A stretch of DNA of 33,505 nucleotides. It comes from Priapulus caudatus. Its lineage: Eukaryota > Priapulida > Priapulimorpha > Priapulimorphida > Priapulidae. Positions 20,501 to 29,300 of the stretch are shown piece after piece. The stretch is from positions 37,423 through 70,927 of the forward strand of contig NW_014577471.1 in the NCBI RefSeq assembly GCF_000485595.1, in the 5' to 3' direction. The stretch's first letter is position 1; the number at the start of each line of letters is the position of its first letter. The notes below the pieces were generated by a model. The model worked only from the letters and a program-made list of their open reading frames with translations. It ran no database searches and had not been told where the DNA came from. Made by a program: the position numbers and the translations under genes.

Positions 20501-21789
20501 GATTTTATCACACTGAATTACCTTCGATTCTATGGATATCAGTCAGATGAGTCAAAAATCGTTGTTTTCTGCTCAATACTTGCTGGCATAGTGGACATTT
20601 GAATGAACCATTTTCCAACTGGTAAACTGTTATGTCTGAAATGGAAAGATACAGTCATGATTACAACAAAACAATTACAAATCATTCAGGCTGAGGTAAG
20701 TCAAGGGTAGGTATAACGTATCTTGTATTGTATATTCTACCCAAAGACTGTGTAAAGGATAGAGCATTTTCCATGAATTCTCATACCTCATAAGTGTGAT
20801 AAGTATATTCCAATGCAAGTTAATATATATTGATGCGTATCGAAGGTGTACAGAAGTGCTGCGAGTTCATGAATCATGAGTAAAATTGGATTCGTGAAAT
20901 GGTGACTGGCTATGGACGGAGGAATTAAATACAATGAATTCGGTTTTCTATAGTTTAATTCATTTGGAACTAATCCCGCGGAGCGGGTAAAGGCTAGTTT
21001 AATATAAAATAAAAGGTTACCTGATAAGTCAATATCATCTATCCTAAATTCAGTACTTTTCCAAACCATGTTATGTTCAGTCTTGCAATGGCTAATCAAA
21101 CGTTGTTTTCGGGATAACACCTGTTCACAGGCTGGACACTGCCATTTATCACCTTGAAAATAAAAATATTGGTATACATGAATGTATATCGGCTTATAAA
21201 TGACATTTGGTTAATAGCCCTATAAGTATATCTACACTAGTATTTTAGCGACCCGAACCGGTTTAGTCTAGACCGGTACGGCACGCTATTTCATCATCGA
21301 CCGTGTATACTTAACTAGTTTTTAACATTAGCGTTTTGGTCCGGATTGTGGGCCTGCAAATTTGGCGGTCTATTTCGGAACGGAAAAAGGCGAGCCATTT
21401 GAGACCGGTTCGGTATTTTTCCTACTCCTAGTATAGACGGTCACGAAATTTGCAAATTTTCCTAGTGTAAGTAGATGGGGCTAATGTTTGTACTTTTCAG
21501 AAAAGCACTTGTACTTGTAGCCAGGATCACAGAATTTACTTTTACTGAAAAAATGTTTAACAATGTCAGTGAAAATTATACAATAGTCAATATTAATCAA
21601 TAATGAAATCCATTGATTTAAAAGCATAGTGAAAACTTCAGTCTGATTAGGTCTACAGAACGACGCCTGACAGCATACGGTCACGGAACAAAGTGGGCTA
21701 AAAATAAAAACTGCATTGCCACTGTGACCTTCAAAGCAACAGGCTAAATTTTACTTACCAAGTACAACTGATGATATTTTTTCATCCAT
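17506..21789 (-). CDS. Zinc-finger En/Spm (Tnp2-like) transposase, 989 aa, 4 exons
   Basis: Coding exons are 21789-21759, 21152-21021, 20635-20522 and 20198-17506, with GT-AG introns, all phases consistent and no internal stop. The start at 21789 (MDEKISSVVL) is the only ATG in exon 1 that gives the long frame. Residues 16-37 and 68-89 are two C2H2 fingers (C-x2-C-x12-H-x4-H), each in its own exon and sharing QVLSRKQR. An acidic linker follows (about 170-245), then a Cys-rich probable zinc site (C320, C323, C336, C341, C356, C360), then the catalytic part. Candidate acidic residues are D425 in YNTDGALLF, D512 in LGTADLMAKA, D603 in VPDYMHGVLLG and E768 in FAYEDMNG. The H-x-C-x2-C patch HHNGQWGCITCEEPG follows D512. 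These match the Tnp2/En-Spm pattern of sponge, cnidarian and plant CACTA transposases. Which acids form the true DDE triad is inferred. The product should bind the ends and catalyse cut-and-paste transposition in the nucleus. Confidence 0.9.
20300..20455. repeat. Intronic repeat shared with the BEN gene intron (24090-24165)
   Basis: ATCAAAATGTCCTAGGAG with the following AAATTTAAT and TCTAGCCCTGACATT recurs at about 24105-24163 with small changes (ATCAAAATGTCCTTAGGATA ... TAAGCCCTGATATT). It sits in the transposase intron between the second finger exon and the catalytic exon. It is a small AT-rich element present in both genes of the transposon. Confidence 0.55.
21229..21436. mobile_element. 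Diverged MITE-like insertion in transposase intron 1
   Basis: TCTACACTAGTATTTTAGCG followed by ACCCGAACCGGT faces, in inverse orientation, TCTATACTAGGAGTAGGAAA followed by AATACCGAACCGGT. The body is unusually GC-rich for the region (GACCGGTACGGCACG). The arms match imperfectly, so it is an old copy. Confidence 0.45.
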
Positions 21790-22200
21790 TTTCAGTTAAG
21801 TCAGTGTAGCAGTGTCAGCAGACAGCAGTAGCCTGGGTTTGTCTATATTCAGGCCGGTACAGGAGATAATTTGCATATTTTGTCACGTGGCTTGTGTTAT
21901 AACCAATCGGATGTAATCGCGTGTTCGTGACGTCACTTCCAGCTGTATCGCAAGCGATCTGGGTTTGTACAGTACCCAAGTACAGTACAGTATTCAGGCC
22001 GGTACAGGAGATAATTTGCATATTTTGTCACGTGGTTTGTGTTATAACCAATCAGATGTAATCGCGTGTTCGTGACGTCACTTCCAGCTGTCTGCATCGC
22101 AAGCGATCTCATGTGTAGACAAACCACTGAGACAAACCTGTTCGCTTTTCACTTTGTTGTCTATTATATCCGATTTATACATCTCTATTCATCTTTCAAA
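21790..22200. promoter_or_regulatory. Shared bidirectional promoter with a duplicated ~115-bp block
   Basis: The 411 bp between the divergent start codons contain two direct copies of one block (21846-21960 and 21991-22109). Each has, in the same order, an octamer ATTTGCAT (21869, 22014), an E-box CACGTG (21884, 22029), CCAAT (21903, 22048) and a full CRE TGACGTCA (21928, 22073), followed by CTTCCAGCTGT and CGCAAGCGATCT. The copies differ at few positions and by one CTGC insertion. The CRE and E-box are palindromic, which suits firing in both directions. The motifs are seen; that they are used is inferred. Confidence 0.75.
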
Positions 22201-25200
22201 ATGAAACAAATTATTGTGTTTTTCGAAGCGGATTCAACTGTGTCTAGACTCACGCCTAATGCGTGTTTTAGGCACGAAGAAAGCAGCAAGAAAGAAGAAA
22301 AAGAATTTCAAGCTGGGGAAAGAATTTTTGTAAAATGGCGCGTCGGGCATAAAATTGAAAACTTTGACGCCGTTATTTTAGGCGTGTTTGGTAAGTTTAC
22401 ATTGACTCACTTCTCGAAATATCTAGATTTATTATGTGAAAAATCAAAAGATTCTCCCCATCATCATCAATCATAACAATAATGATATTGATAAGGCCAA
22501 AAATTAAAAAGAAATATATATGTGGTTCCGATTTCCTTAATTTTTTTTCATGGGTAGGGTAGGTAGGAAAAAGTTAAAAAATTTTATTGGACAATCTGAA
22601 TTTTGAAAACCACAACCAAAAACTTCACGGCGACAACCTTCTTCGCCGTGGTCGCCATTTTGCACCAGCGACTGATTTACGTCATTACGACACTCGGCAG
22701 CGAACGATTTCCGGTTATTCACAGTTAAAAACGTTTTGAACTGTATACGTACGGTATTTTTTATTTCTAATTCTATACTTATTAACAACATTTTTATTCC
22801 TACATGAATGACGATGTTTATGAATGTGTAAAGGTGATACATTAGAAAAATTGAAGTCACATGATTTATATGTTCAAAATGACGGCGGCTGTATAAAACA
22901 TGAAAAAACAATTTTCAGTCGCAAGGAAAATTAACGAGTTGGTCGGGAAATCGAACCACACATATTTTTTTTTGGCCTACTAGGCATTTGAATTGAATTG
23001 TTTGAATCTACTACGGCTAGCGCTTTTTCCAACCGATTTCAAGGCGACGTCCTTAAAATTAAGTACGATATATTGAAAACAAATTTTTAAACTTACAAAT
23101 AAATCCTTATTGACCTTAACCCTTACTCTAAATCAAACACCAACCCTTACCCAAAACCTAATCGTGACTACTTATCCTCGCTGGTGTGGTGTAGTGTACT
23201 GTACTGTAGGTAGACGGACAACAGTGAAAGTATCGGGAAATTAACAGACAATCGCAGTGAATCGGAAAAGTACCGAGATTTTACAGCTCTAAGTGTAGAT
23301 AGGGCTAAAGCTAATATTTTGTATGGCCTACTAAATTAATAAATAAAATAATAAAGGCCATTATTGATCATGATGATGTAAATTTGTTTTCAGATACTGT
23401 TGCAGTGGCCGAAAAATTCCTCAGTAAAGTCAGAAAACCGGTACAAGATTATTTAAGCAGATACGAGCCGATTGATGGACTGTATAGTTATATAAAATCC
23501 CTATCACCGAGTAAAACAGCACCATCAAAGGACAGTAATGATGTGGAGGATATTAACCCTTTACAAAAACAACCAAGGAAAAGAAAAGTAAAGGCGCCGG
23601 AAATTGAAGGTAAAGTTTTAATGAACATTTTTTAGATATACATAAAAATAGATTGTGACTTTTAATGGCCAGGAAATCCAGCTGTTTGCACGTAAAAATT
23701 TCATGCAACAAAAAATTATCGGACAAAAGACACTTTACTTCTACGCGTCGTTGTAATTATTTTGAAATGTTCTGCGAATGACTACTGATTTTGATAATTA
23801 GACTCGGACATAATGGGACATCTTAAACCACGTAGCAATTTATGACGCATTATCCAACTGACCGAGTCAAATTTCAGTTTATGTCGACGTATCCTCTGTC
23901 GCATTAAATAATTTTTTTTAAATACATGTAAAAATTAAAAATGGAGAATAAAATAAGTTTTTGCGCTATGTTAGTACCCTAAACCTTCTCATTTCATACT
24001 TTCTTTATCATTTGATACATCATTTTCTTCTAGTATAAAAAAACAAAATACAAAAAACAAACGATCAGAAACTACGAATTAATTTTAAATGGCCTAATGT
24101 ATATCAAAATGTCCTTAGGATATAAAATTTAATAAAATATTCTAGCCTAAGCCCTGATATTGAAGATATTGCTATTTCAAGAATTTTCATTTTAATAAAT
24201 AATTTGACATTTGATTTGTGAAAAAAATTTATGAACTAAATATTCTTGTCATTCATTATTCAAAAAATAATTAAATACCTCACACAACGTTGTGCACAAA
24301 TCCATTTCGATGTCCAATTAAGGATGACGTCAGGAAAGTTGTATGCTTTACAATTTATGTGATTGACGATTTATATGACGTCAAAAATATTACTCATTAC
24401 TATTCCTGTCACATATAATACAGTAAACTTCACTTATAATGTATCAGTCGGGACCAGAACAAATATATGTTATATCCGATGAAAAACATAAGGGTTATAG
24501 TAAATTGGGACCAAATAATTTCTATGTTATAAGTGATTATATGTTATATCTGACTATGTTATAAGCGAAGTTTACTGTATTTAATTTTTTCTTTTTTAAA
24601 TTATTAAATAAACTTGTAATTGATTTGTATTATAGATACTGATAGTGATGACTATGTAGATAGTATCCTGGCCATGAGACGGCAGTCATCGTTTATAGTC
24701 GATGAAACACCAGCATCAGCTGCAGCCAACGAAAAACCATCAGCTGCAGCCAACGAAAATCCATCAGCTGCAGCCAACGATAGATCAGTCAATAATATAA
24801 ACATTCCGTCAACAAATCGTTTCATCGCGACATCACCCATCCATCATCAAAGTCCCAATACGTTCAGCCATTCTTCATCACCAGTAGCATCATCCTCGTA
24901 TAACCACAACAATGATTACAGTAACTATGACGGCAGTTTTTGTCAGCTGCTTAATAGCACTGCCAACACACTCTATGGTGATACGACATATCAACCAACA
25001 CAAGATGACAGAATAAGACAGCTAGAGGAATCTGTCCGATTATTAACAGAAAGAGTAGTGTACCTGGTTAGTATTATTTACATGTATTATGCTATTAAGG
25101 CTTCACAAAACATAATCACAGTCTCAACTGTTAGTATTTCGACATTGGATTGATAAGGTTTCTACGACCATATAAATTAAATTTTCTAACTTCTGGGTAA

Positions 25201-26501
25201 CTTCAAATATCATGCCGAATAATTGGCAACGACGACATAATGCCACTTATAACCCAGGCCTATAATCCTAATGGATAGAATGATAAATAGAAACAGATAT
25301 TTAATCTGTCAAAAATCTAGTTTCATGCCACCCTTTAACTAGCATTAAAGATATACTCGAGATACTCAAGATTGATCATCTTTGTCAATCCAAGAATTTT
25401 CTAATGTTCATCTTAATAATTTTCAGGAGTCCAGAAATGATTTTGGTGACATTTCGACAGCAGGAGCTAAAACATTTTCGAAAGGACCAGATCCACTCTT
25501 TAATGGCAAAACAAAGGTACGTTTTTTTTAAACCAAGTCCGGCTTGAATAGCATAAGTGGTTTTCAGTATAACGAATAACGATAATAATAGAAATGAACT
25601 ATAAGAACCACGGTCTGAATTTATGGCTCCCATTTACAGCATTATAATGATATTATCCAATGTTTGCTGCAGTGCATTGAATTATCAGTCCATGGTTTTT
25701 ACATTTAAAAATGGCAGACTTTTTTCAATATGCCCTAAAATGTTTTGTACTATTACAATATGCAATATGCCCAATATATTACAATATTTTTTACAATATG
25801 CCCTACATGTATGCCAACAACAAACAACCGTGATACCCCTATACCATGCTACGGGTTAGACGGACTTGAACATATATTTTTGTTAATACAAGCATCGTTT
25901 TTTTCACAGGAAGAGTTGAAAGATATGATTAGGGATCTACCTATGACGAAAGGTGTTAAAGTCCTGTTTGAAACGGTTCTCACTAAGGAGGATGTCTTGA
26001 ATTGCAGCCTTGGTGGAGGTGGTGGCGCGAAAAATGAAAAGAGACCCCCAATCAGCAAAGAAAAGAAAATTGTTTTAGATGGTATGTATATCAGCTTTCT
26101 GAACATAATGCAACTCATAGTTTTTACAGAACCTGACTTGGCCATTTCAGATGACATTGAGATAAAGTATAAACTATCGTATCAAAGTCCCTTGCTTGAG
26201 ACAAAGATAGAAATTGGGAGAAAGCAGACAGTATTTAAAGTTTGCTCTATTTTCAGTTTAATTGGGATCCTTAATCATTAATGTGTGAACAAAATCCATC
26301 AAATGGCCTGATTTTCGGGTTCCTAACTTCCTATAGCTTGTATTATTAATGGTGTTTATTGATATTGATAATGTTTGTACATGTATTTTTTAAATATGTT
26401 TTTTAGAAGTATTATCGACTGTCTACAGCAGCGCCAAAACCGGGGAACTGGGAACAAAGATGAGAGATAGACTGAAGCTGTTACGTCTCATGTATAAATA
26501 G
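22201..26501 (+). CDS. BEN-domain DNA-binding protein of the transposon, 397 aa, 6 exons
   Basis: Coding exons are 22201-22390, 23394-23609, 24636-25066, 25427-25516, 25910-26081 and 26407-26501. All introns are GT-AG, phases match at every junction, and the stop is TAG. N-terminal residues 37-63 (FQAGERIFVKWRVGHKIENF then DAVILGV) resemble the Tudor/SH3-like module often found before BEN domains. A basic QPRKRKVK near 125 is a probable nuclear signal. Three 8-residue repeats SAAANExP lie at 163-186, followed by a Ser/Asn/His-rich linker. DDRIRQLEESVRLLTERVVY (about 258-277) is a coiled coil. Residues 310-395 (MTKGVKVLFETVLTKEDVLN ... EKKIVLDEVLSTVYSS) have the BEN pattern. BEN domains bind short palindromic DNA. 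Its position in the element suggests an accessory role like plant TnpA. Domain assignment is by pattern and not by search. Confidence 0.78.
22495..22977. mobile_element. Harbinger-like MITE in BEN gene intron 1
   Basis: The left end GGCCAAAAATTAAAAAG with ATATGTGGTTCCGATTTCC is mirrored at the right end by GGCCAAAAAAAAATATG with TGTGGTTCGATTTCC in reverse complement. Flanks are TAA (left) and TAC (right), a near match to the 3-bp TWA duplication of PIF/Harbinger elements. The interior is non-coding. Confidence 0.55.
24421..24577. mobile_element. 157-bp Tc1/mariner-pogo-type MITE in BEN gene intron 2
   Basis: The ends read CAGTAAACTTC(A/G)CTTATAA in both orientations, flanked by TA on both sides (24419-24420 and 24578-24579). 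Internal TATGTTATA(T/A)(C/G) motifs repeat. It lies just upstream of exon 3 and leaves the splice acceptor intact. Confidence 0.8.
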
Positions 26502-26505
26502 GAAG

Positions 26506-26511
26506 AATAAA
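26506..26511 (+). terminator. Poly(A) signal AATAAA for the BEN gene
   Basis: AATAAA begins 5 nt after the stop codon, giving a very short 3' UTR if used. Confidence 0.6.
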
Positions 26512-26649
26512 AACTTTTCAAGTAAAATTTAGTTTTTTGAATGTACATAATTATCTGATCAACAATGCAAAAAAGACTTTTATTAGAACTTCAGTAAGAT
26601 TTTGTTTGTTGGGGGATTACATGATAAGGTTAGTACTGTTTAATTTGTT

Positions 26650-26940
26650 TTCATGGAATTTACCAAATTTTTTTGAAAATTTAGGTAAATTTTATCATGA
26701 TACGGTGTTTTGATGGAATTTACCAAAATTTTTGGAAAATTTAGGTAAATTTGATCATGATAGTCTTTTTATTGGACGCTGCGCTTCTGTTATTTGTTTT
26801 GATGGAATTTACCAAAATGTTTGGAAAATGTAGGTAAATTTGATCATGATAGTCTTTTTATTGGACGGTGTTTTGATGGAATTTACCAAAATTTTTGGAA
26901 AATTTAGGTAAATTTGATCATGATACAGTCTTTTTATTGG
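26650..26940. repeat. ~70-bp tandem repeat with internal palindrome, four copies
   Basis: Four copies of TGGAATTTACCAAAATTTTT followed by GGAAAATTTAGGTAAATTTGATCATGATA. Three copies also carry AGTCTTTTTATTGGA. Each unit holds the inverted repeat TTTACC(T)AAA / TTTAGGTAAA. The array sits between the BEN gene's poly(A) signal and the right subterminal repeats. Confidence 0.85.
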
Positions 26941-27272
26941 AAGTCTGGATAACCCTGGATATCCAGACTCCTTGACAGTAATCCAGACAGTCTGGATTTC
27001 CCTAGATTTATTTAAATGAAAAATCCAGACAGTCTGGATTTCCCTGGATTTATTTAAATGAAAAATCCAGACAGTCTAGATAACCCTGGATATCCATACT
27101 GCTAACTACTACCCTGGATATCCCTGGATATCCCTGGATATCCCTGGATTTCCTGATTAACCAATACCACAATTTACCACAGAATCCAGACTTTTGAGAA
27201 GTCTGGATTTCCCTGGCTATCCAGACTTCAGCAGAAGTCCTGAGAGTCTGGATATCCAGGGATATCCAGACT
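26936..27272. repeat. Right subterminal repeats (ATCCAGACAGTCTGGAT, GGATATCC)
   Basis: Repeated AATCCAGACAGTCTGGATTT palindromes alternate with CCCTGGATATCC, including a run of four CCTGGATATC units near 27112-27147. This mirrors the left end of the element. Confidence 0.87.
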
Positions 27273-27285
27273 TATTTTCACACAG

Positions 27286-28341
27286 TTGTCTGTATTTGAT
27301 TTTCTCATCATTCTTTTTCATTTCCTGCTCGTTCTCCAATTTACCATCCTCTGTGCTGTTGGTTCTCTTCCGTAGCAATTATGTGTGCGTGCGGACGTGC
27401 GTGTCTCTGTGTTATATATACATTTACATATAGACATAAAAATTACAAATAATTATGCGTAATATGCGTTTTATTAGATCAGTGTTCAAAACACATGATT
27501 AATTCACAATGCTATTAAATTTCAGCGATTGTATGACAGTCACACGTTGGAAAGAGTAATACTCATCAAAAAACACAAACATTCACCATCAGGTTGTATG
27601 ACGTAAGAAGGTTTCATGGCTTTCACAAGCAATTCCTAGTTCAGCTTCAATCTGGAAAGAAGCTGTAACAGTTGAGTTGCATTCGTTGGCATTCCAGCTC
27701 CATGTTCACATGTGTACTGTGTGCTCGCGTTTGACAGAGCAAGCTGCTATACATGTGAGTCTGACAGTCGAGATATACTTTCTGCTTACATCTGTACGAC
27801 ATCTCTCTAATTATTATACATGTTGTTGTGTTATAGAGCTAGTGTCTTCAGAGCGTAAGCTTCACTCACTTCAAATGTTACATTTGAATGATTTTTTTTC
27901 GTGTGATATTCATGTGTGTCTTCAAAGTACGCGAATGCGAGAAGGTAGCATCACAAGATGCGNGTCTCGAACAGCTTTATTTGTGAGACAAACGAAACAC
28001 AGTGAAGACTGAAACATAACAGAAGTCAACAGTATAAGTAACCTGGTTAGAACCAGAAACTTTACACTAAGACTGTAATATATAAATTGAAAAAGGAGGA
28101 AAAAGTGCAAAGTTATAGTGGTTTAGTAGAGTGTTTGAATCTGAGCAAAAAACCTGCATATAAGGAAATATGCAGTCATACCTGCATATAACTCAAGGAA
28201 AATGGCAAAAGTGTGAACAGATGTCTGTTATCACGAACATGTATCATTATCATGTATAAAGGGTTCATGGCATTACTTAGAGATCTGTCAAAAACTAGCA
28301 AAGAATCTGTCTGTACGTAATTAACATTTCAATATTTCAAG
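27286..28341. other. Unassigned stretch between the transposon and a TTAGGG array
   Basis: No gene could be supported. Short frames lack splice support or recognisable domains. One N lies at 27963. Confidence 0.4.
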
Positions 28342-28342
28342 N

Positions 28343-28459
28343 TTAGGGGTAGGGTCAGGGTTAGGGTTAGGGTTAGGGTTAGGGTTAGGGTTAGGATTAG
28401 GGTTAGGGTTAGGATTAAGGTTAGGGTTAGGGTTAGGATTAGGGTTAGGGTTAGGGTTT
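28343..28459. repeat. Interstitial TTAGGG array (~19 units)
   Basis: Starts directly after an N at 28342. Most units are perfect TTAGGG, with occasional TTAGGA or TCAGGG. It is oriented with the G-rich strand on plus and then passes into unique sequence, so it is internal and not a chromosome end. Confidence 0.9.
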
Positions 28460-28792
28460 TTGCATCATGATATCTGTCCCCACACCATAGATTAATTTTT
28501 GTGGATCACAATGCCTATAGGCTATATATAGCGCGGCGACACATATATATTTAGTGTGGGTGTTAGTGTTGGCGGTGTTGGAGTGAGGGTTACCTTTATG
28601 GTTAACGTTTTGAACGTCATCGTCAACGTTATCACGTGACCTCCCTCCACGCCCGTGGGATAGCAACACCCTAGTCAGTAACACTAACAGTGCCCGATTT
28701 TAGACTTGTAATATAGTGTTTGCTTACTTTATTTTAGGTTAGCTCACGCAGCGAACATCTACAGCTCTACTATAAGATGTATAACGTAAACC

Positions 28793-28820
28793 AGAGCACG
28801 TATATCAATATACGTGCTCT
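28793..28820. repeat. Perfect 13-bp-arm palindrome (AGAGCACGTATAT)
   Basis: AGAGCACGTATAT, then CA, then its exact reverse complement, about 150 bp upstream of the start codon at 28971. It may be a binding site or a cruciform. Confidence 0.6.
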
Positions 28821-28970
28821 CAAATGAACACAAACTTATCAACATGTTTTTTATGATTTTTTACAATTATTTACGATTATTTACACCGTCATCTATAATA
28901 TTAATAATCACCAAATACAATCAGCAGATGGCACCACCTGCTTAATTGTTCATTAGCCACGTCTGGAAAA

Positions 28971-29300
28971 ATGGCGGGGACCATTGGAAAGTTTGAGTTG
29001 TTGTTTAAAAAGAAATCGACGTTATTTCTCTTTATTACCACGATCGCTATTCTGTCTACCGTACACAGCGTTATTGCTCAAGGTCACAGTGACGAGTACG
29101 ATGAGGGAGACTTGGAAAATCCTTCATACAAATGGTCTAAGGAGGCTAACGTAGAGCATGATCACGAACCGGTACCTCACCGCCATGGTCACGATATCAC
29201 GTCATCAAAAGATATCAGAATACATCTCACACCAACAATCAAATTCCCATCGCAGCGGGTGCCAGCTGGGATCAGGTGGAGATCGGTCTCTACATTATAG
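28971..29300 (+). CDS. Likely first exon of a secreted or ER-membrane His-rich protein
   Basis: The start codon has a strong context (GGAAAAATGGCGGGG). After a KKKS stretch there is one hydrophobic segment (residues 18-36, LFLFITTIAILSTVHSVIA) suitable as signal peptide or anchor, with likely cleavage after VIA. Then comes an acidic patch (SDEYDEGDLENP), SYKWSKEAN and a His-rich stretch (EHDHEPVPHRHGHD, 62-75). This order (signal, acidic patch, short basic motif, His-rich loop) recalls the luminal N-terminus of ZIP7-type (SLC39A7) zinc transporters. That match is from general pattern memory and is unverified. No transporter membrane helices follow here. The coding part probably ends at an unseen donor between about 29170 and 29280, since residues after 80 look unlike protein. 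Confidence 0.5.
   Translation: MAGTIGKFELLFKKKSTLFLFITTIAILSTVHSVIAQGHSDEYDEGDLENPSYKWSKEANVEHDHEPVPHRHGHDITSSKDIRIHLTPTIKFPSQRVPAGIRWRSVSTL

Larger units (their letters stand above)
16798..27285. mobile_element. Complete two-gene En/Spm (CACTA-superfamily) DNA transposon
   Basis: The left tip CTGTGTGAAAATAA (16798-16811) is repeated in inverse orientation at the right tip (27272-27285). Immediately inside, 24 more bases match in inverse orientation (16821-16844 and 27248-27271) after a 9-nt difference. Arrays of TCTGGAT / ATCCAGA motifs follow on both sides. Between the ends lie exactly two genes, transcribed away from a central shared promoter: a Tnp2-like transposase (minus) and a BEN-domain protein (plus), both with intact splice phases and no internal stops. 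The interior also hosts small MITEs within introns. The tips do not start with the CACTA/CACTG of classical members, and I see no matching 2-3 bp target duplication. The ends are therefore inferred from the inverted repeat alone. Confidence 0.82.

Noticed and set aside
22537-22911. 124-aa minus-strand frame in BEN intron 1
   Set aside because: It lies inside a MITE with inverted ends and has no domain or splice support.
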